Assembly (NCBI GenBank): GCA_030770545.1 | Contig: CM061090.1 | Span: forward strand, 11,425,501 to 11,489,500 | Source: Macropodus opercularis | Lineage: Eukaryota > Chordata > Actinopteri > Anabantiformes > Osphronemidae | Reading direction: 5' to 3' | DNA: 64,000 bases | Shown here: piece by piece, positions 27,357-41,200 of the stretch | How the letters are laid out: each line of letters begins with the position of its first letter | Position numbering within the stretch: the stretch's first letter is position 1 | Program-made: the position numbers and the translations under genes | The notes under the pieces: generated by a model | What the model was told of the DNA's origin: nothing | Databases searched by the model: none | Seen by the model: only the letters and a program-made list of their open reading frames with translations

Positions 27357-29174
27357 ACTCCCACCTCTTCCCGTCTCTTACTGCCCCTTCATTTATTCCT
27401 TAAAAATAATTTTCTCTCTTCTCTTGTCTTTCCACCTCTCCATTACCTTAAAACATAAATGGAACAAAGCAGTGTTATGAAGCCAAAACACCTAAGTCGT
27501 GAAAGGTCAAAGTGTCAAGGGGTCAGTGTCAAGTCAAAGTTGCACTATTTTAGCTTTAGATAATGATGATCTAACAGTATAATGGAGACCTGATCATGAC
27601 AAAATAATGCTTAATGTCACATACAGCTCGTCACTGATGTTTCCTCTGTGAATTTGACCTTTAACACTGGTGAACCTCAGAAAAAGCAACAGTATTGGTG
27701 TTGCCCTCTACTGGTGATGAACAGAAGCACATAATAATCACACTATGTTAAAGGAACCCCTGTTCTGACGTTTTGTTCCATACGATAATAAAAGAATGTC
27801 AAGAGATCAGCAAAGGGAAAAGGCAGCTCAGAAATAAACTAGCATTCAATTAGAGCGTGGGTCAGTTCACTCTTTCTCAGTCTTGTTGTGTCAGAAGAGC
27901 ATAAACAGGGAAGGAAAGGGGGTGAAAGATGAGGATGAGCAAATGAAGAATCCAACAGTGGTGCGTCACTGCTGCTGTCTTTTCTTTGACACACATAAAG
28001 AAATCTGTCATTAGACATAAGAGTCCTACGACAGCTGACCTTGAGCATTACTGGTTCCAAATGTCACACGTGTCTTACTTCTACAAACCAGTGACAAATG
28101 ACCTAAGTCCTGATAACATAATAAAAGGGGTCAGAGTTGTCTGTGTCCAGCAGAAATGTGTCTGGTGTTGTTTTCGTCGATGTGTAGGTCCTGGATTTGG
28201 CCCTGGTTGGCCTGTAGTGGAAAACCAGGCCGCTGTGGCTCTTTGAGGGAGTTAGTTTCCTAGCTTAACACAAGGTTATATGGAAACTGGCTGGCTCTGT
28301 TGATCCACCAAAGGCTAATGTGCTGTGTGAAGATTGTTTTTCCGTAGGAAAACCACAAAGAGGACAGACGCACACACATTGAACACAGAAGAGCAGTTCT
28401 GGTCCAGTGGGTCAGAGACTGGGCCAGAAAAACACAAGCCTACAAAGGGTTTGTGAACTGTCCTTCTGACCTCGCTGCCCTTTATGCTATTCTCTCTTTG
28501 TCTCTCTGTATGTCTCTGTATCTTGACCCTCACGTGTCAGATGAATAGGGGTTTGAGCCCCAGAGTGGCCAGGTGTTAGAGTCCTTCTTATCTTCAGCTG
28601 AATACTGGGTGAAGTTGAATTTGGTAATGTGATAGTCAATCACTTCATCTCTGAAGGGAAACAATATTTCCTTTTGCCTTCCTTCCCTTTTCTTTGCCAG
28701 GAAGGTCAAAGGTCACAAACACAACAGCAGCAGGTAGATTGCTTGTCCTGCTTCAAATGCTCAACCAGTGGCTGTATGAAGCTTGACCAATGTGTGTCTG
28801 ACTGTTCCAGCATAGAGCAGGGGACGTTCACGTGTGTGTACACATATGCTTTTGTGTACCTGATGTGAGTGTATGTGTGTGTCGGGCCCCCACAGAAAGC
28901 CCCTCTTTGTGCCATGTCAGAGGCAGCCTTCCTAATCAGGGGTCATTACATGAGGTTAGTGTGGAGGTCTCCTGGGAGAGGAGGGGGAATCAGAGCCCAG
29001 ATTAGACCCAGCCGACCCCTCACCATCCCCAGGCATCGTGGCAACGAAACCCGATCCAGACTCCAACTCCCCCTCTTCAAGGTGAATCCGGAGAGAAAAC
29101 GAGACTGATTTACAGGAAAAAACAGCAGACTTCTTCTCATCTTTTGTGTGTATTTACCACTGAGTTTGCTTAAA

Positions 29175-29240
<66 letters not shown>

Positions 29241-32200
29241 CAGAGACAGAGGAAGGTATGTGCTCTGGGGATATGGAGATAATAGGAGGGAGAGGTAAGT
29301 GGCTGATTACCTGAAATGGTCCTGGCTCAGAAAACAGAGAAAGGAAGCAGAAGGGTGGAGGTGAGAGAGAGAAGATGGGAAAGCAAACGATAGAGGGAGA
29401 TCATGTGCAGATTTGGGGAGAATTCACAGAAATAAAGCAGAGATGTGTGAAAGCAGAAAAGGGTAGTCAAGGATGGCCGTTGTTGGCTGGGTTGCATTTG
29501 TCTCTACGTGTAGGTGAGTGGAAGAAAGTGACGCAGAGGTCGTTCTCACGCTTCAGGAGCCAGACCTCTGGTGATAAGACTGAGAGGCCGGGATAGTTTT
29601 ACATGGATCCTCTATCCTTCTGTTGGCTCATGTGTGCCTGGAGAGTGACCTTTGAGTGTGTACACGACTCTGCGGCTTCTGACAAATGCACAAGTAGCGA
29701 GGAGCATAAATATTTATTTAAGTCCGTACCTGTGTGAGACCAGAGAATGTGTTGGCATTGTCTTTCTCGTGTGCTCAGACGTTTTACCCTGTACGTCACA
29801 GTTCCCCTGTCAGACGTGAGTATTCCGACGCCTCGTGGCTTGACAGCGTTGTCATGCGATGTCAGACAGATATTTGGTTTGTGAAACACAATAAAGACGC
29901 TCTAAAGCCTGTTTTTGCTCTGAAGCAGAGTGTTCTCATGTGTCTGCATCAGCTAACTCCATTTGCAGATAAATGGGTCTTTGCAACAGATTCCTACTAA
30001 GGTAAACTCACAATGTAGACGGTCCATTTATTAGATATGACATAGCACTGCTACATGTTTCATATAGTCTGAATTGCTTATATACAATTGGGCAAATGAC
30101 AAAATATTAACCTAATGTGTTTATTTTGCATTATTTATGTATTGAATCCAATTAGTAAATCATTGTAATCTAACTGTGATTTAATATGTATGGATTGACA
30201 TGTAGACAGTTGGTCCATTTAGTCTGGACTGTCAAGGCCGTGGCGTTGATGGAGTCTATGCTAACTGTCCGTGGCTGGGAGGACAGCTTCACCCTGGACA
30301 GGTCAGTCACGTTCACACCTACTGGCAGTTTAGAGCGTCCGGCTTTGGACTGTAGGAGGAAGCTGGCGTTCCCAAAGAGAACACACTAGCTTGGACCCAG
30401 GTCCTTCTTGCCGTGAGGCAACAATGCGACAACACTGTGTCTTAAAAAATAGCTCCTGTGTGTGCGTTTGTGTGTATCCTGACCTTCCTCCTTTTCCGGT
30501 GGATGTCTCCGATGCTGTTGGCCAGCGAGTTGGGTCCCAGCAGCGTGGAAGTGCTCTGAGGCCAGTCCACCGTCACCAGTGTGTGTTCACCCATTAGCAC
30601 CTTGCGAACATTCTCCGCGCCCGTCACCCGGATCAGAGGGCGACCCAGGAGATGAGTCTTGAACACGTTGCCGTACTTCTGTCTCCGTGATGAGTGAAAG
30701 CCCGAACCCTAGACAGAGGAGAGGACATATGTGGATTCATCATTAAACTCTACAGATTTGTTTGGACATCTGAAAATCTGTGGGTTGGGCAATGAAACAT
30801 TTTCCACTCGGAAAATAAAGTGATTTAAAATTCGTTTGCTTCTCAGAGCCTTGAGTTCAAATTTCAAACATCATTTAAATTTAGAACATCAATAGCGAAA
30901 ATCAGAAACTTCCCTGCAAGTTAAAGATGTGTGTATACTTAGGAAGAAAGAATTCAGAGGGATTTAACAGATTCTTGGGTAGAGAGAGACTGTCGGGGAA
31001 ATGACGAGGATTTCAATGGACGGTGGAATTTCCCTTTACCAGTGGAAGCTTACAGCAGGAGGTGTGAGAAGACACAACTTTAAGGAAATCCCCAAACACT
31101 CCACCCTGGTTCACTGACTTTAGAAAAACACTTCTGTCCTTTGTGTTGACAAAGATTCACTTAATCTCCTCTAACTGTCGTTTTTCACCTCAGTGCTTCC
31201 ACATCGTCACTTTGTAAGAGCCGGTTCGGACATGATAGGACTTGGGCAGCAAAGACTTAAATTAAAGCTGCACCAGTCATCACCATCCTCTGTGTCATTC
31301 GCCATCAACGCCATCATTAGCAACATCAATACACCCAAATGACGCTGGTGTTATTTTGGAAACCAGACAGAAAAATGAGCGTAACCTGTCAACTATAAGC
31401 TCTGCAGCAATACTTAAAACCGATTTTTATGCTGGCTATTTATTTAAACCAGCTTTTAGCAGCTGACCTTCCCTCCATCTTTGATCTTCAACCCTAAAAG
31501 CTCTGAGTAAGTATTTTTCCCTCTGTGGTTTGGGGCCCAAACAGACCGTTTCTGGTGAGTCCCCCCATATGCAAAACGTTACCAACGTTCCCTTCATCTG
31601 AACTCGGAGAAAAAGTGAACTTATACACCCGAGGTTGCAGACTGCAGATGTTTAGGAAGCCTACAGTACATAGATCAGGTTAATTCAATGAACCAGCTTT
31701 AAGCTGCCTTTAGGAGTTCAGTGCTAATATCATCCCCTGAACAGCTGAGGTTAAAGGTTCTCAAAACATTCTCAGCTCACGCTTTAAGTGCTTCCATTCA
31801 AATTCTCATAAATATGCACCGCAATGAGCTTAGTGCATGTAGTTTCTGATGTATGTCCACTGTATAGAGCTACGGCCAGTTGAAACTAATGTGAGATGTA
31901 ACTCTCAGATTGATGCAAGATACTTCAACCCATCCAGCCTTTGACATTTAAGTCTTAAAATTGAACTGTGTCCATTTGTGAGATGCACATGGACACAAAG
32001 ACCAGTTTAAACATAGAGTACGTGTAAGTGTTTTAAAGCTGTACAATTAGATTTTTTTGCAATGACCTAGATGTATGCGTCATCACTATGGGAGGCGTTG
32101 GCCCTGGTAGTACACAAGTGGATGTTTTTTCCTCAGGGCTCATTGGCGCTTGAGCGTGGTTGGCTTAAAAAACATCAAGTAGGTGGTTACAGTAGCATGA

Positions 32201-35200
32201 AAGTCTGCAACGGGGAAGAAAAGGACAGAAACCTAAGCTAATCTGGAGTCAGAGTAGAGAAAACCCACCGCAGCAATGATAAAAATGCTAAAATCACGTA
32301 TTTGTCTGTTTTCGCTTTGGGCGGCATGAGAAGAAGCTGAACAGACCATTTCTGGGCCCGTGCCCCACAGTGTGAGCAGCCTGGCTGTCAGTAAACCCCC
32401 AGAGCACCAGAGCTGGAGTCAGTTAGCGAGCTGACCTGAGTTCAGCTTTGACGCTGACCTCTGAACGGCTCAGGTCATGGAAGAGCGAGAGGGAGCCGAC
32501 CCCAGAACTGTAAATGGGCTGTTTGAGTGAAAAGGAATATATATCAGCCCGAGGGCAACTTACTGCGTTACACACTCACATAGTTCACACACGCCGGGCC
32601 TCACAGACAAACACACCATTGACACACACTCACACACTTACAGAGAAAGGACACATGCATATGCCATGCGGTCATGCATCTTAACATACAGACACACACC
32701 AAATTCATAAAGTTCACAAAAAAACATACAAAGCAAACAAACACAAGGAGGCCTGACTGCAAATTGCCGTGACAACACTAACTGGTTTGACCCCAGTTTA
32801 CTCCTGGGGAAAGAGATATGTACCACTGAGGCGCACACACACACACACACACAGGTAATATGTAAACATACAGTAGAACTGGTTAGTTCTGCATTTAAAC
32901 AAGCATTGATGCCGTTTCTCTCAATCTCTTAGTCTCCCATCAGTAAAACAGCGAATGTCTTCCTCCCTTTCACTGCGTGTGAATCATCAATAAGATCTAC
33001 TGTATCCCTCAGGCAAATGAAATCAGGGGCCGATCCTAAATGTAGCACGTACCATACGTTTCTGTCAGTGTGTGTGAGGCCACGATGGTTGCAGGAGGTC
33101 ATTTATTTCCTGTTTGAGGCACACACCAACTGTCGGTGTGTGTGCAGAATTTCTCGCAGCTATAACAATTTAACCTCTCAGCGTTTCTGGTTTACAGTGT
33201 AATTTGTGGCTCAGGCTCCTGCAGCGAAAGCCTTGATACGTTTAATACAATCAAATCTAAAACTGTTTCAGCTGCCATAAACTGTTGAATAGTGTTTCAA
33301 CAAAACACTGGACTAATTACTCTCTGCGTGAATGTATCACAGAAAGTGCAGATCTGTTGTCGGAGCACTGGCTGTTTTTGTTTAGTCTTGTTTTCTTCCT
33401 CTATCATGCTGATAACACGATGAAGATCTACTGTCGCCGCAGCAGCAGGAGCCTAATTTATAGGGTGTTTATTTACAAAACTTTTTTGTGTAACAATCAA
33501 AATGGAAGGAGCAGACTCTGAGACATCCAGACTGGCTGTGTGTCCTGCACACTCCATGGCCAAAGACCATAATACAGACTTAATGATGTCATTGCCATTG
33601 AGCCCTGATGACATCACCACGACATGTCGGCATGTTATATTACAACCTAATCGCACATATGCTATACCACTCCTGATCCTTTACTGCAACACACCAGTGT
33701 TCATCTATTTGTATTAGTGTGTGTGTCGTTGTGAACCCAAACACCACTAGACAGATAACTTCAGTTGTATACTTGTTTGAACCACATTCAGCATCATGCA
33801 AACATCTGTACAGAAACAAAAGTGAGACTGTGGCCGTATGACATCGTTTGACGTACTCGAGGACCCTCCTACTCTCTATATTGTTGTCAGCGTCGTCTTT
33901 ATTGAAGTCGTTTTCCGCGCTACTAGGATGTTCCCTCTATTGCGTTAAATCTTTGTGGTTTTATTCACAAAAGGTCTTTTCAGCTGCAACCACTAACATG
34001 CCCACGACAGCAAATCTTCATTACTGCCGTCTTCTTCCTTCCTGGCAGTTTGTGCTCATCTCATTCTCTGCTCTTAGCGACAAACCTCACATCACTTACC
34101 GTTTCTCTGTGTGAACTTGACCTAAATTGAGCACAGATGCCTCGGCCTCTTTGCAGCTCTGTTAGCTGCTCCGTGTTGCTTTGAAAACTCTGATTGCCAG
34201 ACTGCTGCTAGATAAAAACTGCTGCTAATTACCATTCAGGCCAGCGCAGCCGTTGGAGCTGTTTGTAGTTGAGCCTAAGCTGCGTCAGATGTTAAGACCT
34301 TCTCGTGAGGCGTTAACATCAGGTTATCTGTGTGTGTTTTTTTCGCCTCTACATCCAATACTGTCTGTGCTGTTTCTAAGCTGCTGTGGCCTTTTTTGTG
34401 ATGCGCTGCTTCCAGTTCATCACTGTCAAAGGCCGGTTCAACACCCTTTACTGGACGCGTTTTCTGACGACTAATAGTTACAGGAACTGTCCGTCTCAAC
34501 GTGGCCCAGCTTGGTTTTCGTTCTGCGCTGATGTGTCTGGGTACAAACTGTTGACCTGAACTGTTTTCACAGCTCCTGTATACTTCCTCTTTTTACTGTG
34601 GCATGCACGCACACTTAAACACACACACCAGGTCGCCGGCTGGCCTCTGGAGCCCTCGGGGTGTGTGTGTAGGTGTGCGTGTGTTAGAGTAGGGGTTGTT
34701 TTCCAAGCTACATTTTGCTGCCACATGGATGTAGAGTGGTTTAGTATGTCTGGCCTGCTGACACACACACACAGACACACACACAGCCCAATTCGATGGG
34801 AGTTCCTCAGGCAGCCAGACAAGGCTCCCTTTCACACTCTAAGATGCAGCATCAGATTGGGTCGATTGTGTACTTTCTTTGGTGTGTGTGTAGCAATGTC
34901 CAGTATATGTTTATCTCCTAATATGTTTCTCTTTCCATTGCTTGTACTTTTCTTTTCTCTCTCTCTTACAGATACACACGCTTGGCATAATAATGAGGGT
35001 TTTTATTTGTCCTGCTCCCAACAAGAAAATGGAAAAAAAAAATGTGCGTTAAACAAAAAAAAAGTAGACTGAAATAATCTGTGTTTGTGTGTGTGCCAGG
35101 GGTGTGGTCTGGATGACATTTAGCTTAAAAGGTGAGAAGTGTAAACCGCCCACCCCCCCTCCCAAATCTGGCAAAACTCACAGATACACATGGAAAAGTT

Positions 35201-38200
35201 GTGATGTAATGACGCCACACTTCTGGTGCAGGAGAACACGTACATGACCACATACGGGATCACAGCGCGCAAACACATACGTGAAGTCGGAGACGTCGCC
35301 ACAGAGACGCAGGCGTCACCGTTTCACACTGATTGCACAAGCTGAAACACACTTTCCCTCCAAACTTCAGTGAAGTGGAGGAGCCTTCGGTGTAAACACT
35401 CGCTCCGTTTCGCTAAAACCCAGAAACCAAAATTGCTACCACAACATTACGGCTGATTTTACCACCGAGGTCACAGACAACAAACTCTGATGTGAGCTGA
35501 AAACCATAAAGAGGTTTCTCTTAATGATGGCAGGCATAACGTTTTAAAGCTCCCTCCTCCCCCTTGTGGACATGTTACTTAGCAACGGAGAAAGTACAAG
35601 TTGGCCGTGGAAGCGCAAAACATGACGTGTGCGTGCAGAGGGGATCACTCCGTCTTTTCCAGCGCAGTGAGCAGCTGTAAATGTGCATAATTTCTGAACA
35701 AAGCCAGAAGCTGAAGTGTTTAGGGCGCACTCGCTGTTTTTTGTTGTTTCATTGCTCACAGGATTTGTGCACTTGTTACTTAAAAGTTATAACCGACCCT
35801 GATGCCAGTGTTTAACATGTTACATGTTAAAGATGCCGAAACGTGTTGGTTTTGTGCAAAGCACCGGTGACGTTATCTAACCAAGCCGTCTGAAAAACAT
35901 CTTCTAAATTCTGCAGTGGGCAGCGTTAATAGTTTATTATGAAAAAAATACTTTTAGATAATTCGGGAAGTTGCTATTTGTGACAGGTAACAATAAAGTA
36001 ACTTACAGAAAAGAAAGCGACAACAGTCCAGATTTTGATCGGCTCCATATTGGTTCCACGTTGCCCTAATGTCTACCAAATCTTTTCCAAACTGTAATTC
36101 TCAAAAATAAAAATAAAAAATAATAATTTCCTTTAAAATACAATGTAATCCGGACCTAAAGTGTTTTATCCATCTCTTTCCATCTGTATCATCCCAAACG
36201 TTCACTTTGAGGTAAAAGTAACACCGGCGTCGGCATGTTGAGTCCTGCAAATTCAAACGGGACCCAGCGGCTTCATCGAGTATAAAACTCTGCTGGGTGG
36301 CAGGTTTAGTAAAGAAACGTAGCTGTTAAGCAAAGGTTAGGATACGATTCAACTCACGCTAGCGTAGAGGTTAGAGGTTACGCTCACACGGCTGATTGGT
36401 AGGAACGGGAAACTGTATAATGCTTTCACCTTAGTGTCTGTCTGCCGCCTGGATGGGGCCTCGCTTGTAACCAGCCATGTCAGCTTCTACAGAGTCCCTT
36501 TTATATTTTTTGAACAGAGATTTATCAGATATTTTACAAGAACCTCAATAAAGGAGGCGGAGAGGGAGGGTTTGGCTGAGGATTTTCCACGCACTCCGTC
36601 CAAACCCTCACACATGCAAAAGCTTTCATTACACACTCACATGCTCGTGCACCCTTTTTGACGAGTGCCACCACAATCACAGAGTATGTCATAAAATCTC
36701 TCTCTCTAAAAAAAACACACTCCTCCCTCACGCGCACACACACACACTGTCCGAGCACCGTTAGCTAGCGAGGCGGCCGTGCTAAAAATACCCCGTCTGT
36801 TCTGTTGGGGTTGGCCTGGGGGCGAACCTGGGCCCAAGCTTATAAATGTCCTCTTTGTAGCAGCAGTGGAAATGTCCAACAAATGACTCTTTTATTAGGG
36901 CAAGACAAAAAAACACAGCTAATTATGTTTACTCAGATCAGCGCCACGGCTCAACCAGGACGCGCACACACACAGTGAGAGAGGACACTGGGTGTGTGGG
37001 AGCAGTTATGTTGGGGAATATTAGAAATACTAGGGTGACACTTGGAGGGAGAAGCACAGACTGATGGGAAAACAGTAGCAGAAGATGAATGGCAGCGTTT
37101 ATGAACGTGGCTCACAGCCGTGTGTCCTGCTCGCGCCTTCAGAATGTTGCACTCGGTTATTAACTATCTGCGTAATTAGCCTAAAAGCAAATATCTGCCT
37201 GTAGCAAGTGGTGGTTCCTCGTTTCCGACGCACTTGGGAAGTTTTAATAATAAAATGGGACAATATCAACTGTCAGCGCGGTGACTTATGAAAAGCTATA
37301 TGAATCTGCATGAACCTTGGTTGGAAGGATATTTGGATGTTGTGTTGCACTCAATTAGTTTACAATTTAAACTCATTATCTTTTTTTAATTGTCATTTTC
37401 CAGCAATCGATGCTTCTTTTTTAATGATGGGGTCGTAGTTTCACACGCACATTCTTCTGCCTGATAGAAGACTTGCTGCTTCCATCATTGTACAGGTTCT
37501 ACATAATCTCTCATGTTAAGTGATTTTGAATAAGGAACAGACAGATGCAGCTAAAACAAGGAAGGACTAACAGGCAGAAGCTCGCTGAGGTCTTGCTCTG
37601 TTTTAACAGACGCTGATGGTGAGAACTGCTATTTGACAGCGTGGTGTAGTGTTACTCAGGCATAAGGCGACTCAAATGTCAGTATCAGTAGCACAAAGTC
37701 AAAACTAATTTTTTGAATATTTGTCTGAAAAAGCAAAGTCAGGACAAACAAAAGCAAAAATCGTGCCCAGAGCTGACAGCGGAGGATTAAATGCATTTTG
37801 ACCAGGAACACGACCGCAATAATTTTTTAATTTTGAGAATTTAAATTAAAATAAAAGTTAAAAAGGAAAAGTGAAAAAGCTGAAGCGGTGGCGAAGAAAG
37901 ACAAGAGAGAGGAAACGAGGTCAAAGGCTGTGAGGGAATTCCTTCTTTCTTTTCAGCTGTCAATCATTCAGCCGGTGCCAGGAATACCAAGGAACCAGTG
38001 TGTGAGTTTTTGTATGCGTGTGTGTGATTGTGTGTCTGAATGGTACGATAGGTCCTCGATTTGACAATGAAGCCCGTCCCTTCGCGGTCACACCACCACA
38101 TCAGAGAGACAGAGGGACCAGAGAAAGAAATGAGAGACCATGAGGGGAGGAAAAGACGTAGGAAGGAAAGAGGAGGGGAAGAGAGACGACGGGGAGGAAG

Positions 38201-41200
38201 AAAGAGAAAGAATGAGAGAAAGTGTGAAAGAGGTGAGCGCCAAAAGCGGAGCGAGAGAAAGCGAGCGCAGAGCGTGGCAGAGGAGGCGGAGAGATGGGAA
38301 GGCTGCTGGTTTCAAAAGAGACGGATTAACGAAGAAGGGCTACGGATAGTTCAGCCAAAAAATAATGAGAATAGAGAGAGAGAGGGAGCAAGAAGGAGAG
38401 AGAGGGCTGGCCCCTGACCCAGGGACATTATAGAAAGGGAGATTATGGTTGTTCAAAACTCTCTAAGCACTCACCCCGGGACCCCAGCTAATACCCTGAC
38501 ACACAGTCACACACACACACACACACACACCACAGCCACAAGCAAGTACGCATACATTATACAGACAAAAGTATAGATATATTACATTTTTTCCCCGTTT
38601 TAACAATCTCTCTTGTAAATCCCATCAAAACCAGTGACTCAATCCCACTAACAAGTAATGTATGTATTTAAACCCTGATTTGATTTTCTTTTGCGTCACC
38701 GAGCTCCGCTTTGTCCTAAAACGGTCTCTGCTCTGCTGCGATGAACATGGATATTGTAGTTTATGAATTGGTCCCATATGGATTGTTCAGCTCCTTTCAA
38801 TACATACACATGTGTGTCTTCTACTTCCAAGCAAACGCAGTGCTTCCTCACGTATGGTTAATATTTGGTCAAACGTTCCGTACCAGATGCTTTAGATGCT
38901 TTTTTACTGCGCGAAAACACATAGATTTGTGATTTTCTTCAAGCGCACTTGAATCTGAAGTAGAATTGTTAAAAAAATAATGTAATTAATTTCGGTTTCG
39001 GTCTGAACGGGCATTTATTGACACACATACACCCACCCATTGGCAGAGACAGCGCAACACTGGGCTCTATACACGGCCAAGGACAAGAGTGTTAGAGAAG
39101 GGAGCAGTGTGGTCTCGGGGTGAAAGAAGGGGCAAGAGAGATCGCTGCCAGTGCGTCCTGCTAATCAGGAGGTAGGAAGGATGGACAGAAGGACGGAGGA
39201 GAGACAGAACGAGTAACAATAAACCTGGAGTGAGGATTTCAAGAAATAAAGATAAATGGGACATTTTGCAATAAATTCATAGTCCACGCACCAAAGGTTT
39301 GTCCGTAGTTGTTTTGAGTGAATGGAGACGAAGCGATGACGTAAAAGTAAAAGTGATGAAAGACGACAGAGAAATTATGGTTAAGTGCCGAAAACGAAGC
39401 GAAGTGAGAAATGAAACCGCAAAGCACAGACTCAAAATCTCAGCATCTACTTCCACGAACGAAAATAACGTAAACGTACAGTAACTTGCACTTAATTTTT
39501 AATGAATATCTTAATCCAAACTTTTGCCAATGGGTCAAAAAGCAGCAGCTACGGGCAGAAAAGATGGAGAGAAGCTTAAAAAACATTAACGGGGTGTGAG
39601 AAGAAGAGTCCTGTGAGGTTTAATGGTCCTGCCTGGAATGTTAATACCGTTGCACCTCGCACAAATAAAATGCTGCCCCTTGTGCCCGCTCCGTGAACTA
39701 TGTATCTCTCACCCAACAAAAACACACAGTCTCCTGTTTGCCAGCATCCTGCCACGTACCGAACTGAGGAATAAGAAAGTTCATCAGTCAACGATGTCAT
39801 ACGATCTCTCTGAGCTCACGCCTGTGCATTTGTGCCGTGTGTAGCTGTGGGCTACTCGCCTGCGTGTCTGCTGCAGGTTATATGCCTTTGTGTGCCCATA
39901 ATCAAAGTCTTTCCATTTACTGTGTGTGTGTGTGTACCTTGGGATTGTGTAACCGCAGCTATGCAGCACACAGCAGGCTTGGACCACAGTAATGGAACCT
40001 TCTCTGTCTGAGCTGGTTAAAGGCACAATCGACGTAAAACAACGAACATCTTCTGGGTTCTGGGGCACTCGGTTGTCTTCAGCTGGAAAATTCTGCTCAA
40101 TGTAAAGTTGGATTTTAACCATTATGATGTACGATCACCACCCAAGCTCACGTCGGATTTAAATATTGAATTTGGGAATTGTGCAGTTTATTAAACGCAC
40201 AATATCTGACATTGACGTAAGAACGTTCACGTATTTAAACTAGTAAATGTCGGCGAAAACACTGTAGCTGCGTGTGACACAGGCTAGTTGTGTGCGCCTG
40301 TGGCTCGCTCCCACTATCGCTCAACTTCTCGTAATTGTAGCCCAAACGTTTCCTTTTCCTTCGTTTTCCAAAATGGAAGTAAATAATAGCAATAAATATA
40401 GGGAAAAATAAAAGTAAGGAGAATTCAATCACAGAGAGGAAACGTTTTAAAAGGCAACCGGCCGAAACGGTTTCGTCTGCTTCTTCTTCTACATGTGCTT
40501 CGTGCAGGTTGGCCCACAGCGCCCACTACAGCATCAGAGACACACGGCAACTCAACAGGAACAGGGTGAGATTACAGTTAGAATTTACTCCAAAATGCAA
40601 ATCAATCCCTGAGGTCCGTCTATTAAAATGTCTGTAAAATATCACATTTCCATAAATGTGCATTCAGAAGAACCAAGAGCGAATGGAACAGGTGTCTACG
40701 AAGAGGAAGCAGAAGGAGACACAGAGTGAGCGCGAGCTGTCATCACTATGTGGGATGAGAGAGTGTTTGGTCTCCGAGGCCGTTATTACTCTGCCCACCG
40801 TCATTTGCACTTCATCACTGCCAAGCAGACAAGAAGACAAGCAGGCAAAAGGACGGAGCGTTAATGTGTGTACGTCTGCATGTGAACGTTTATCTGACTG
40901 CATATTCACGAGCTTAAATCACGCAGCACACCTGAACGCACTTTATAGCCTGTGCCATGTGTTTGATTTCATTGGCCTGACTCAGATCCAGTCCAGCCTG
41001 TCTGCACTGTACACCCTGCAGGAAACTGCGGGTGTAGAGCGGATAGGTTTCCGTCGTCGACTGGGAACCGCATCAGGAGGCGTCTGCGTCTCCGCGTTAA
41101 TATCAGTTCTGTCAAACACCTCTGTGCGGTGGCAGCCGTGTGGAAGTCTGAGGTACTTCATTTCCCAGAATTCTTAGAATGCAACATTAGCACATGAGCA

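Larger units (their letters stand above)
23663..30483 (-). other. cyp26b1: cyp26b1 intron 2
   Basis: 6.8 kb between exons 2 and 3. It carries the half-site array (27504), a CTCF-like core (27701), a perfect DR1 (28703), several microsatellites and a dispersed repeat at its 5' end (30265-30441). Confidence 0.9.

Noticed and set aside
26921..27364. 147-codon frame
   Set aside because: It starts and ends in CT and AC microsatellites; no real protein features.
35811..35831. p53-type double half-site reading of the ACATGTT palindrome
   Set aside because: The decamers overlap and miss the flanking purine/pyrimidine rules.
38061..38417. 118-codon Arg/Glu-rich frame
   Set aside because: Product of the GA-rich low-complexity tract.
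40656..41177. 173-codon plus-strand frame in intron 1
   Set aside because: No recognisable domain, no splice or homology support, and opposite strand to the host gene; length alone is not evidence.
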